Source: Phycisphaerae bacterium (lineage in GTDB: Bacteria > Planctomycetota > Phycisphaerae > SM23-33). Taken from it: a stretch of DNA of 64,000 bases. The stretch is from the NCBI GenBank assembly GCA_018335035.1, contig JAGXKT010000006.1:56844-120843 (forward strand). The letters are read 5' to 3'. The first letter of the stretch is position 1; each line of letters starts with the position of its first letter. Under the pieces are notes generated by a model. That model did no database searches. It saw only the letters and a list, made by a program, of their open reading frames with translations, and was not told the DNA's origin. Positions 8,481-17,691 of this stretch are shown piece after piece. The translations under genes and the position numbers were made by a program.

Positions 8481-10048
8481 TCGCCGCGCGCTCTATGGCA
8501 CGGCCGAGCGTGGTCCTCGTCGCGGATCGCACGCTTAGCGCGGATTACGGTACGCTGTTCGAGGCAATCTTCGCGACGATGCAGACGACGGAAGTGCCGG
8601 CGTGGCTGATGCGAGGGCTGCTAAGTCGCCCGGCGCCGGTTCGCCCGAACGGGCGCGCCGTCGTGGCGCCGTTGGGATTGCGGCGCGTGCAGGCGGCGTT
8701 GCTTCAGGCCGGGCTGGCGAACGCGGACGTTGCCGTGGTCACGCCGGAGACCTTGCCGCGCGTGCTGGGCCCATGGGTGCGGATCGTGGGCGTCTCCAGC
8801 AGCGATCCGCTCGGCGTGGGCATGAGCAATTCCACCACGGTCCATTTTTGTCGCGGCGCGCTATACACGCGCGTCTGGATGGACCGTCTGATGCGGCGGA
8901 TTCGCCGCGCGAAACGCGCCTACGGTTTCGCGGTCGTCGCCGGCGGTTCGGGGGCGTGGCAGTACATCCGGGACGCCGACGCCGCGGCCGCCCACGGCAT
9001 CGACACGATCTTCGAGGGCTACTTTGAGCAGACTGGCCCGGCGCTGTTCGGCCGGCTTCTGGCCGGTGACGACCCGCCGCCGTACGTTCGCGCCGACGGC
9101 GCGGCCCTGCCCGTTGCACCGATTCGCGCCGCGAGCACCATGGGCGTGGTGGAGCTGTCCCGTGGCTGCGGCAAGGGCTGCGGGTTCTGCACGGCCGGGC
9201 GCATGAGCATGCGCCACGTGCCCGCCGAGACGATCCTGAACGAGATGGAACTGAACCGTGCGGCCGGCTTGCGGGGCGTCGTCAATAGCAGCGAGGACTT
9301 CTTCCGGTACGGCGGATGCGGATCGCGCGTGAACTTCGACGCCCTGCACGCGTTGCTGGACCGCGCCCGGCGGATCGCGGGCGTGCGGCTGTTTCAACTG
9401 GACCACGGAAACGTCTCGTCCGTCGTGCAGTTGACGCCCGACCAGCTCTGCGAGGTGCGGCGCCTGCTGCGGCGCGAAGGCGGCGCCGAGTACGCCTGGG
9501 TCAACGTCGGTGTCGAGAGCGCCAGCGGGCGGCTCGTGGCCGCCAACGGGCCCGCGAAGGCCGCGCCGTTCGATGCCGACGACTGGGAAGCGATGGTCCG
9601 CCAGGCCGCCGCTCGGCTTGACGAGGCGGGCTTTTTCGGCGTGTTCAGCTTTGTGCTGGGCTTGCCCGGCGAGACGCCGCAGGACGTGCAGCGCACGCGC
9701 CGCCTCGTGGCGGAGCTGACGCGCCGCCCCGCGGCCGTGTTTCCGGTGTTCTATCAACCGGTACGCTCCGATGCCGGCGAGCCGATGACGCCGCGGCGCA
9801 TGACGGCAGCACATCTGGCCCTGTTCGCCGAGTGCTACGAGGCGAACTTCCGCTGGGTGCCGCGGCTGTTCTGGGATAACCAGCGTGCCGTCGGCGTCAC
9901 GATGCCGCGGCGCCTCTTGCAGCAGGGGCTGGGGCGCGGCGAGGTTCTCGCCTGGCGCAGTCGCATTCGCCGCCTCGGGCGGCGCCTCGTCGAGCCGGCG
10001 TCCGCTGCCGGTTGCGCTGTCGCCACGGCACCGGCGCAAGGAAGCTGA
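8477..10048 (+). CDS. B12-binding-type radical SAM enzyme
   Basis: This 523-residue protein has a radical SAM core with the cluster motif CX3CX2C at C231, C235 and C238 (RGCGKGCGFC). The first 150 residues resemble the cobalamin-binding Rossmann region of B12-dependent radical SAM proteins (VVAPLGLRRVQAALL, then VGVSSSDPLGVG), but no DxHxxG cobalt-ligand motif is visible. It should cleave S-adenosylmethionine to start radical chemistry such as methylation, ring formation or C-C bond making. ATG overlaps the previous stop (ATGA), implying translational coupling. The next gene starts four bases downstream, tying it to terpenoid synthesis. The substrate is inferred from context only. Confidence 0.85.
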   Translation: MIAARSMARPSVVLVADRTLSADYGTLFEAIFATMQTTEVPAWLMRGLLSRPAPVRPNGRAVVAPLGLRRVQAALLQAGLANADVAVVTPETLPRVLGPWVRIVGVSSSDPLGVGMSNSTTVHFCRGALYTRVWMDRLMRRIRRAKRAYGFAVVAGGSGAWQYIRDADAAAAHGIDTIFEGYFEQTGPALFGRLLAGDDPPPYVRADGAALPVAPIRAASTMGVVELSRGCGKGCGFCTAGRMSMRHVPAETILNEMELNRAAGLRGVVNSSEDFFRYGGCGSRVNFDALHALLDRARRIAGVRLFQLDHGNVSSVVQLTPDQLCEVRRLLRREGGAEYAWVNVGVESASGRLVAANGPAKAAPFDADDWEAMVRQAAARLDEAGFFGVFSFVLGLPGETPQDVQRTRRLVAELTRRPAAVFPVFYQPVRSDAGEPMTPRRMTAAHLALFAECYEANFRWVPRLFWDNQRAVGVTMPRRLLQQGLGRGEVLAWRSRIRRLGRRLVEPASAAGCAVATAPAQGS

Positions 10049-10052
10049 CGTA

Positions 10053-11672
10053 ATGTCCGAGTCGCGCACATCCCGGTCGCCCGTCGTACCGCGCCGGCGG
10101 GCGGTACGGTGCGTGCAGGACGGCATCCCGCCTGAGAAGGGCGAGCGCGATGACCTGCGCCGCACGGTGGAGGCGTTTGTGTGCGGCCGCCGTGCCGCGC
10201 CGCCGATCAGCGCGGCACAGTTGGGCGAGTTGACGGACGGCGCGATCGCCGAGAGCGGCGCCGCGGCGGCGTATCGCGACTTCGTGACGATCCTCGTCCA
10301 CAATGCTCTGTGGCGCGACGCAGTCGCCGGGGTTCCGTACGACCGGCGGTTGCTGCTGTTGCCGCAGTGCCTGCGCGACGCCGACCACTGCCCGGGGACG
10401 ATCGACGCCTACGGCTTGCTGTGCCGCCGGTGCGGGCGGTGCGTGCTGGCCGATCTGCACCAACAGGCCGAGGCGCTGGGCTACGCCGTGATGGTGGCAG
10501 AGGGCTCGGCCGTGGTCATGTCACTGATCGAGTCGGGCCGAATCGAGGCCGTCGTCGGCGTCAGTTGCCTGTCTGTCCTCGAACAGGTCTACCCTTACAT
10601 GGAGGCGGCGGCCGTTCCGGGGCTGGCGATACCGCTGCTCCAGGACGGCTGCCGCGACACGAGCGTGGACACGGACTGGCTTATGGAAGTGATACACCTC
10701 AGCAGCGAGCACCCCTTCACGCGGCTGAATCTGGACGGGCTCCGCGACGAAGTCGCCGGTTGGTTCATGCCGGCGGCGCTGCGCGAGGTGCCGGGCCCGC
10801 CGGATAGCCAGACTGAGCGCATCGCACACGACTGGCTGGCGCGCGGCGGGAAGCGCTGGCGGCCGTTTCTGACGGTCGCCGCATATCGTGCCGTCTGCGA
10901 TGATCCCGACGCGCCGTTTCCGGCCACGGTACGCCGTTCGGCCGTGGCGGTCGAGTGCTTCCACAAGGCCAGCTTAGCCCACGACGACATTGAGGACGCC
11001 GAGCTGCAGCGGTACGGCCGGGCGTCATTGCATGCCGCCCACGGCGTACCGGTCGCGCTGAACGTGGGCGACTTGCTGCTGGGCGAGGGCTACCGCCTGC
11101 TCGCCGGCTGTGGGCCCGATGCCGCGACGATGCTGGCGGCCGCGGCGCAGGGACACCGCGCGCTGTCCGTCGGTCAAGGGGCCGAGCTGCTGCTGCGCGA
11201 TAGCGGCCGACCGGCAGAGCTGGCCGAGGTGCTGGCGATCTTCCGCCGAAAGACCGCCCCGGCGTTCGAGGTGGCGTTGCGCGTCGGCGTGGCGCTGGCC
11301 GGCGCCGGCGACGGGCTGGACGGTGCGATCTCGCAGTACAGCGAAGCGCTGGGCGTCGCCTACCAAATCCGTGACGACCTGCGCGACGTCGACGGTCGCG
11401 ACGGCGACGCGGCGCGGCATCGTCCGTCCGTGGTCACGGCGCTGGCGCGTCAGAGCGGTCGCGGGTCCGTCACGGGCGAACGCCTTGCCGAATCCGGCGC
11501 CGCCGAGGAGGCCTGGGCGTTGATGGAATCGTACAAGGCCCGGGCGGTCGCCGCGCTGTCGCGCGTCGATCACGTGGCGTTCAAGTGCCTTCTGCGCCGA
11601 ATCCTGGGCAAGGTGTTCTGCGACGCCGAGGTCATGCTCTGCTGCCGGGACGTAGGCGGCGAGGACGGCTAG
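10053..11672 (+). CDS. DUF116-polyprenyl diphosphate synthase fusion
   Basis: The protein has 539 residues from ATG 10053, preceded by AAGGA. Residues about 95-235 match the DUF116 pattern: LLLPQCLR, Cys at 106, 113, 124, 127, 130, 172 and 200, and PLLQDGC. This cysteine-rich domain has no assigned function. Residues about 250-530 are an isoprenyl diphosphate synthase with GGKRWRP (265-271), a first aspartate-rich motif DDIED (311-315) and a second DDLRD (441-445). It should condense isopentenyl diphosphate with allylic diphosphates in the cytosol. The residues four and five before the first motif are Ser and Ala, with no aromatic block, which by family rules allows C20 or longer products. 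It probably supplies the cyclase encoded downstream. Confidence 0.9.
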   Translation: MSESRTSRSPVVPRRRAVRCVQDGIPPEKGERDDLRRTVEAFVCGRRAAPPISAAQLGELTDGAIAESGAAAAYRDFVTILVHNALWRDAVAGVPYDRRLLLLPQCLRDADHCPGTIDAYGLLCRRCGRCVLADLHQQAEALGYAVMVAEGSAVVMSLIESGRIEAVVGVSCLSVLEQVYPYMEAAAVPGLAIPLLQDGCRDTSVDTDWLMEVIHLSSEHPFTRLNLDGLRDEVAGWFMPAALREVPGPPDSQTERIAHDWLARGGKRWRPFLTVAAYRAVCDDPDAPFPATVRRSAVAVECFHKASLAHDDIEDAELQRYGRASLHAAHGVPVALNVGDLLLGEGYRLLAGCGPDAATMLAAAAQGHRALSVGQGAELLLRDSGRPAELAEVLAIFRRKTAPAFEVALRVGVALAGAGDGLDGAISQYSEALGVAYQIRDDLRDVDGRDGDAARHRPSVVTALARQSGRGSVTGERLAESGAAEEAWALMESYKARAVAALSRVDHVAFKCLLRRILGKVFCDAEVMLCCRDVGGEDG

Positions 11673-12593
11673 GTGCCGCCTCGCGACGCCACAGGGATGC
11701 TCGTGACGATCCGTCAGGAAATGCTCGACTCGGCCGCGCGGGGCGGCGCCTCCCTGCCGGAGGCGCACACCGTGGCGGCGTCCATCCGCACGCGGCGGGC
11801 GGTCGACGGCGGGTTCGCCGCGCGCGACGGCGCCGGCGACCTGTACTACACGGTCTTCGCTCTGCAGACTTTATGTGCCCTTGGTGCACTGCCGGACGAC
11901 GACGTAGCGGGCTACCTTGACGGCTTCGGCGCCGGCGAATCGCTCGACTTCGTCCACCTCTGCTGCCTGATTCGCTGTCGCGCGATAGCGGGCGTCGCGC
12001 CCAGCGACCAAGAGCGTGAGGCGATGCTCCGGCGGCTTGCGGGCTTCCGCAGCGCCGACGGCGGCTTTGCGCCTGCGCCCGGCGCGTCCCGCGGGACCGC
12101 CTATGCGGTCTTCCTGGCGGTGGGGGCGATTCAGGACCTGTCCGCCCGGCTTGAACGTCCCGACGAGCTGGCGGGCGCCCTATCGGCTTTGGCAACCGGT
12201 GACGGGGGCTACGCGAATGCCGCTGATCTGCCGGTCGCGTCGGTGCCCGCCACGGCCGCGGCGATGACGGCGCTGCGCCATCTGGGCGAGGCGGTCCCGA
12301 AGTCCCGCGTCGCTTGGCTGCGCGCCGCCCAAGGCGCCAATGGCGCGTGGGGTGCCGTCGCGGCGTCGCCAAGCGACTTGCTCTCCACGGCCGTCGCGCT
12401 GCACGCTCTGGCGCCGAACGGCTTGCAGGCGGACCACACGACGCGATGTTGCCGGCAGTTCCTCTGCGCCTGCCGAAGAACGGACGGCGGATTTGCCGCC
12501 ACGCCGGACGGCAATGAGTCCGATGTGGAATACACCTTCTACGCCCTGCTGGCGCTGGGGCATCTGACCGGCGCCGTCGCCAGTGCGCCATGA
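11673..12593 (+). CDS. Single-barrel prenyltransferase/squalene-cyclase-repeat protein
   Basis: The GTG start directly abuts the previous stop. An in-frame ATG lies at 11697. The 306 residues form repeated alpha-hairpins with QW-like motifs, for example RSADGGFAPAPG and RTDGGFAATPDG, typical of the alpha/alpha-toroid shared by terpene cyclases and protein prenyltransferase beta subunits. The zinc ligands of protein prenyltransferases (D-x-C and a later His) are not evident, and no DxDD motif is seen. It may be a non-catalytic partner or a substrate channel for the next enzyme. Its stop overlaps the next ATG by four bases. Confidence 0.75.
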   Translation: MPPRDATGMLVTIRQEMLDSAARGGASLPEAHTVAASIRTRRAVDGGFAARDGAGDLYYTVFALQTLCALGALPDDDVAGYLDGFGAGESLDFVHLCCLIRCRAIAGVAPSDQEREAMLRRLAGFRSADGGFAPAPGASRGTAYAVFLAVGAIQDLSARLERPDELAGALSALATGDGGYANAADLPVASVPATAAAMTALRHLGEAVPKSRVAWLRAAQGANGAWGAVAASPSDLLSTAVALHALAPNGLQADHTTRCCRQFLCACRRTDGGFAATPDGNESDVEYTFYALLALGHLTGAVASAP

Positions 12594-14401
12594 CCGTCGA
12601 CCGTGCCGCCATCGACGCCGCGCTGTCGGCCGCGTGCGACGAGCTGTTGTCGTGGCGAGTGGGCGGATCCCATTGGCGCGGTGCCTTGGCGTCCAGCGCG
12701 CTGGCAACGGCGACGGCTGCGTTCGCGCTGGGACGCGTCGCGCCGCGGTGCCACGCCGAACGCATCGACGCCGCCTTTCGATGGCTCGTCGCCCACGCCA
12801 ATGCCGACGGCGGTTATGGCGACAGCCCGCGCAGCGCGAGCAATTTGTCCACAACGCTGCTGGTGTGGTCGGCACTGGCCGGCCGCTCACGGGACGACGT
12901 CCGCGCCGCCGACGGGCGGGCGGCGGCGTGGATTGCCCGCGCGGCCGGCGGACTGGACGCGGCGACGCTCGCCCGCGCCGTCGAGGCCCGCTACGGGCGG
13001 GACCGGACCTTCGCGGTGCCGATCCTGACGATGGCCGCGATGTCCGGCCGCCTGGGCGAGGGGCAGGACGTCTGGCGGCACGTCCGTCCGCTTCCGTTTG
13101 AGTTGGCCGTCTGCCCGCGGAGGTGGTTTCGCCGGCTGCGGCTCCCTGTCGTCAGCTACGCCCTCCCGGCGCTGATCGCCGTCGGGCGGGCGCGGTATGC
13201 GGCCCGCCCGCCGCGGTGCCCGTTTCGACGGCTGCTACGCCGCTTGACGGTCGCGCCGACGATGCGAGTCCTTCGCGCGACTCAGCCGCCCGGCGGCGGA
13301 TTCTTGGAGGCGGCGCCGCTGACCGCCTTCGTTTTGATGTGCCTGACTGCGGCGGGCGACGCCGATAGCGCCGTCGCCGCCGAGGGCGCGGGCTTCCTGC
13401 TCCGTACGCAACGCGGCGACGGGAGCTGGCCGGTCGATACGGACCTGGCCACGTGGGTGACGACCTTGTCCGTCAACGCCCTGTCCGCCGCGGGCGAACT
13501 GCGACGCCTCAGCGACGCCGAGCGGCACGCGACGCGCCGGTGGTTGTGTGCCCAGCAGCACACGCGCCGGCATCCCTATACGGACGCCGCGCCCGGCGGC
13601 TGGGCGTGGACGGACCTCGCCGGCGGCGTTCCGGACGCCGACGACACGGCCGGGACGATGCGGGCGCTGCACGCCCTGGGCGCCGACGCGACGAATCAAC
13701 GCGCCGTCCGCGCCGCGTCCGGGTGGCTCGCCGGTCTTCAGAACGCCGACGGCGGCATCCCGACGTTCTGCCGCGGGTGGGGCACACTCGCCTTCGACCG
13801 CAGTGCGCCCGACCTGACGGCCCACGCGCTGGCCGCCTGGTCCGCCGCGCCGGGTCCCGCGCCGCGACGGGCGATGGAACGTGCCGTCCGCTTCCTCGCG
13901 CGCAAGCGGCGCGCGGACGGAAGCTGGCTTCCGCTGTGGTTCGCCAACGAGGCCGCCGCCGAACAGGCCAACCCGACCTACGGCACGGCGCGGGTCGTGG
14001 CGGGGCTTGGCGCCCTCGTCGACGCCGGCGCGAGCGGGCGAGCAGCGCCCGCGGTGACGTTGGCGCGCCGGTTACGTCAAGACGGTGTCGGCTGGCTGCT
14101 CCGGGCGCAGCAGGCCGACGGCGGCTGGGGGGGCGATGCGGCCGCGCCGGCGAGCATCGAGGAGACGGGCGTCGCCGTCGAGGCATTGGCGCGCGCGGCC
14201 GAGGACGAACCCGATCCCGCCGTGAGCCGCGCCGTAGCGCGCGGGGCGGGGTGGCTCGTCGATCGCACGAGCGGGGGGCGGACCTTTCCGCCGGCGCCCA
14301 TCGGGCTGTACTTCGCCAAGTTGGGGTACTTCGAGCGGCTTTATCCGGTGATCTTCACCGTCGCGGCGCTGGGGCGGGCCCGTCGTCTGTTGGGGTCGTG
14401 A
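12590..14401 (+). CDS. Squalene-hopene-cyclase-like class II terpene cyclase
   Basis: This 603-residue protein is close in length to squalene-hopene cyclases (about 630). The general-acid motif of class II cyclases is intact: VPDADDTA at residues 347-354, with D351 the expected proton donor. QW-type repeats occur near residues 274, 384, 441 and 508. The C-terminal segment PIGLYFAKLGYFERLYP resembles the family end. It should protonate and cyclise a linear polyprene, probably at the membrane. It shares no obvious overall identity with a named hopene cyclase, so the substrate may be squalene, a polyprenol or a prenyl diphosphate. It is the last gene of the operon and converges on the next gene with 11 bp between stops. 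Confidence 0.88.
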   Translation: MTVDRAAIDAALSAACDELLSWRVGGSHWRGALASSALATATAAFALGRVAPRCHAERIDAAFRWLVAHANADGGYGDSPRSASNLSTTLLVWSALAGRSRDDVRAADGRAAAWIARAAGGLDAATLARAVEARYGRDRTFAVPILTMAAMSGRLGEGQDVWRHVRPLPFELAVCPRRWFRRLRLPVVSYALPALIAVGRARYAARPPRCPFRRLLRRLTVAPTMRVLRATQPPGGGFLEAAPLTAFVLMCLTAAGDADSAVAAEGAGFLLRTQRGDGSWPVDTDLATWVTTLSVNALSAAGELRRLSDAERHATRRWLCAQQHTRRHPYTDAAPGGWAWTDLAGGVPDADDTAGTMRALHALGADATNQRAVRAASGWLAGLQNADGGIPTFCRGWGTLAFDRSAPDLTAHALAAWSAAPGPAPRRAMERAVRFLARKRRADGSWLPLWFANEAAAEQANPTYGTARVVAGLGALVDAGASGRAAPAVTLARRLRQDGVGWLLRAQQADGGWGGDAAAPASIEETGVAVEALARAAEDEPDPAVSRAVARGAGWLVDRTSGGRTFPPAPIGLYFAKLGYFERLYPVIFTVAALGRARRLLGS

Positions 14402-14412
14402 GGCGGGCGGCG

Positions 14413-17400
14413 CTACTCGGCCTGCTCGAACGAACGCGGGACCGGTTTGGCGCCTTTCGGAAGCGTGGGCGCGAAGCGCAGCGCCTCGTCGGCGTCGACG
14501 ATCTGGAAGTAGAACCCCCAGTCGCCGTACGTGTCGCCGCACGTGACGAGAATCTCGTTCCAGCCCTCCTCGAAATGGACGTCAAAGCGATCCTCCGCCA
14601 ACTCCGCCGTCCGAGGACCGTAATGCTTGTCAACGACGCGCCCGTTGACGCGGACGACGTGATGGTCGTCGCTGCCGATGCCCACGGCGTAGTCGCCCGG
14701 CTCGGGACACCGGACGTAGCAGACCGCGCACGCGGCCGCAAGATCCGCGCGGTACAGACGCTCCAGCGAGACGAACCCGTCGACGTCGACGGTTGCTTGC
14801 GTCCACTTGGCCGCGTTGCCGAACTTGTCCCGGTACGTCTGTGACAGGTCCACCGACCGCTCGGGCGGAAGGGGAGCGCCCCAGGATTTCCCGAGATCCA
14901 ACTCGGCCTCCGTCACGAGCGACCGGTAGTGATTCGACGCCTCGGTGCTGGTCATATGGAAGGGGCCCACCACGTTCCACTGGGTGATGAGGCGCGAGCC
15001 GGGCATGGCCTCGGCGACGGCCGGCGGCTGGCGGAACGCGGCCGCGCCTTTCCCGGACTCGACCTTCTTCAGTTCCGTCGCGTAGTCGGCCTGCAAGGCC
15101 TTGATCTCCTTGAGAAGCTCGTCGTCCTCGGTGTAGCGCCGCGCCTGGTCGATCCACGTGGCGGCCTGGTGCCACTGCTTCAGCCCCGCCTTGGCCTTGG
15201 CCAGCAGCATGCAGAGGCGCGGCGCCGGGCGGCGATCGCCGGCATCCTCGATTTGCTCTTGGAAAATGTCGGCCGCGTCTTTGAAGCGCCCGGCTTCCAA
15301 CGCGCGGGTGCCCTTAGCGATGATCTGCATTTTCTTGCGCCGCTCGGCGAGTTTTTTAAGCGTCCGGTCGAAGTTGCGAGTCAGCCAGTACCCGCGCTTG
15401 TCCGCCATGATCGTGCCGTCCGCCGCGACGACCAGCAGCGCCATGCCTTCCTGCGGACCCGGTCCGCGGTAGGCCTGGGCCAGCGGGTTGCGCCAGCCGG
15501 GTCCGCTGAAGGCGATCGGCCAGTCCCACCCCTGCTGCTCGACGAGTTTCTCGGCCTGCTCGCGGGTCGCCCCGCTGATGACGTAAAGCACGTGCATGCC
15601 GTCGGACCGGTCCGAGCCGCGATGCCAGCGGCGTGCCAGGCCAAGGTGCCTCATGTGGCGGCAGCGCTTCTCGAGGGTCTCCGCGTCCGATGAGTAGGCG
15701 ATGAAGACCACGGCGCCCGCCCGCCCGTGCCAGTCCTCGGGAAGGTGCAACGTGGTGCCGTCCAGCAGCGGCACGTCGACGCGCAGGGGCAGCCCCTCGG
15801 CGCGGTCGTCCTCGGCGTACCACAGAAACGGCCGGACGCCCTGTACGTGGCGGTACGACTGCTCCACCTCGCGCACGAACGAGTCACGCAGCGCGTGTTG
15901 GCCAAGTTCCATCGCCAGCATCGTCGCGCAGACCAGCGCCAACGGCTTGCGACCGGGCTCGCCGTGGCGGTCGATGAACGCCTCGAGCGCCTCGGCGATT
16001 GTCATGCCGTCCATCACGTCGCGCAGGCGCCAACGCGTCGCGCACAGGTCGGCCACGATCTTCCCGCCGTCCGGCACGTCCGATTGCAGGACCTGCTCGG
16101 CGATCTCGGCCGCACGTTGGGTCAGCGACGGGTCGGTCTTGATGGCGCTGAGCCCGACCAGCGCCACCATCAGGCGGTTGCGGACCAGGAACAGATCGGC
16201 CGCTCCGGCGTGATCGCTCAGGGCGCGCCGGCAGCGGACGACGGCGGTTTCGTACAGCGCCGCGATCTTCTCGCGCGACGGTCTGTCGTAGCGGTCCGGG
16301 GTTGGCCCGGCGAGCCGGTAGCGGCGCGGGGGGACGCTGAAACACTCCTGGATTGCCCGCAACGTCTCGGCGGGCACGCGCGGCCCGTTCAGGGCTTTCA
16401 TCGCCGCGTCGGCGTGTGCGGGCGGGCCCAGCTCCGGCGGCGCGGCGGGGTCGGTCGGGCCGACGGGGCGCGTGACGAGGAATTCGCCGCTGCGAAGGAA
16501 CGTAATCATCGGTGCGGGCGGCTCGTTGTCGCGGGGGCACGCCCAGCCGAGGTTGTCGCGCTCTTTGACCGATTCGGCCGTCGTCCCGTCCGGTTTGAGA
16601 TACGAGATGCTGGGGATTCTCGCCTTACCGAACAGCAGAAAGACGGGGTCGTCGGCGCCGCGTCCGCGATAGACCTGCGGGAAGTCGAGCCCGAGGCGCT
16701 TGACCGCCCGCCGGGCTTTGTCGCGGTCGGTGTCGAGGTTGATGCCCAGCAGAAACGTATCCGGATCGGCATGGCGATAGGCGTCCTTGACGGCGCGGAT
16801 CTTCAGGTCGAAGTATTCCACGTCCGTCGCCCAGAAGGTCACGGTCGTCGGTCGGCCGATCACGTCCATCGGCAGGCGCCACGTGCCGCCCTCGGGGCGC
16901 TCGAGCAGGGCGTTGATGGTTTTGCCGCCGGCGTGCACGCCGAAGCGATCCTTCAGGAACGTCACGACGCGGGGATTGTCGCCGAATTCATCCTGAAGGC
17001 GCCGCGACAGCGCCCGGAACAGCCGCTGGTCGCCGGCGTCGAACGCCAGGATCATCGCGCGCATGGCGCTTTGGGCCTCCACGTCCGTTCCGCGGTACCT
17101 GTCCGCGAACGCCGCGATCGCGAGGCGGGCCGGCTCGGCGCCACGCTCGTGGCGGGCGATCTCGGCGTGCGTCAGCAGCAAATCCGCCAGCAGGCGGTAC
17201 GCATTGGGCGCGTCCGACGTGGCGATGCGCTCGGCCAAATCAAGCATACCTTCCCGCGCTTCGGCGCCGCCATCGACAATGGACAACGCCTGCGCTGCCT
17301 GAAGCATGACGCTCCGAAGGGCGTGCAGGTTCTCCGCGGCCTCATGTTGCTGTTCGAGTCGGCGGCCCTTGGCCAGTATCAGTTCGTACTTGCGGCACTT

Positions 17401-17655
17401 GGCTTCGTCGGTTCCGGGCGCGTTGGGCGCCACGTACAGCTCACGCAGTTCCTGCAGCGCTTCGTCGGCCACGTCGTGGGCAGCCGCGGGTGGCTCTGCG
17501 GCATTATCCTCGGTCGCTGCGGCTGTCCGTGCCGCTGCGACGGCGGCAAGGATCGTGCAGGTCGACAGGGCAGCAGCAAGCGCGCAACGCCCTCCGCGGC
17601 CGGCGGCAATGCCCGGCTGCGGCTGGAGCCCTCGATCCGGCCGGTCGTCTGTCAT
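14413..17655 (-). CDS. Secreted protein with two thioredoxin-like folds lacking CxxC
   Basis: The 1080-residue protein has an N-terminal Arg-containing stretch, a hydrophobic segment and an AAA-type cleavage site near residue 47, so it is probably exported. Two thioredoxin/TlpA-like regions are visible, near residues 245-340 (VTFWATDVEYFDLKI) and 640-760 (AVVFIAYSSDAETLEK). In both the active-site CxxC is absent. Helical TPR-like segments lie between and after them. The last 200 residues look like a beta-rich binding domain (VGPFHMTS, GDYAVGIGSDD). It is the last gene of the eight-gene MoxR operon and may be a structural or chaperone-like protein rather than a redox enzyme. The function is not established. 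Confidence 0.72.
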   Translation of the reverse strand: MTDDRPDRGLQPQPGIAAGRGGRCALAAALSTCTILAAVAAARTAAATEDNAAEPPAAAHDVADEALQELRELYVAPNAPGTDEAKCRKYELILAKGRRLEQQHEAAENLHALRSVMLQAAQALSIVDGGAEAREGMLDLAERIATSDAPNAYRLLADLLLTHAEIARHERGAEPARLAIAAFADRYRGTDVEAQSAMRAMILAFDAGDQRLFRALSRRLQDEFGDNPRVVTFLKDRFGVHAGGKTINALLERPEGGTWRLPMDVIGRPTTVTFWATDVEYFDLKIRAVKDAYRHADPDTFLLGINLDTDRDKARRAVKRLGLDFPQVYRGRGADDPVFLLFGKARIPSISYLKPDGTTAESVKERDNLGWACPRDNEPPAPMITFLRSGEFLVTRPVGPTDPAAPPELGPPAHADAAMKALNGPRVPAETLRAIQECFSVPPRRYRLAGPTPDRYDRPSREKIAALYETAVVRCRRALSDHAGAADLFLVRNRLMVALVGLSAIKTDPSLTQRAAEIAEQVLQSDVPDGGKIVADLCATRWRLRDVMDGMTIAEALEAFIDRHGEPGRKPLALVCATMLAMELGQHALRDSFVREVEQSYRHVQGVRPFLWYAEDDRAEGLPLRVDVPLLDGTTLHLPEDWHGRAGAVVFIAYSSDAETLEKRCRHMRHLGLARRWHRGSDRSDGMHVLYVISGATREQAEKLVEQQGWDWPIAFSGPGWRNPLAQAYRGPGPQEGMALLVVAADGTIMADKRGYWLTRNFDRTLKKLAERRKKMQIIAKGTRALEAGRFKDAADIFQEQIEDAGDRRPAPRLCMLLAKAKAGLKQWHQAATWIDQARRYTEDDELLKEIKALQADYATELKKVESGKGAAAFRQPPAVAEAMPGSRLITQWNVVGPFHMTSTEASNHYRSLVTEAELDLGKSWGAPLPPERSVDLSQTYRDKFGNAAKWTQATVDVDGFVSLERLYRADLAAACAVCYVRCPEPGDYAVGIGSDDHHVVRVNGRVVDKHYGPRTAELAEDRFDVHFEEGWNEILVTCGDTYGDWGFYFQIVDADEALRFAPTLPKGAKPVPRSFEQAE

Positions 17656-17691
17656 GCAATACCTCCCGTTACCAGATGTCGGCGCATCGGC

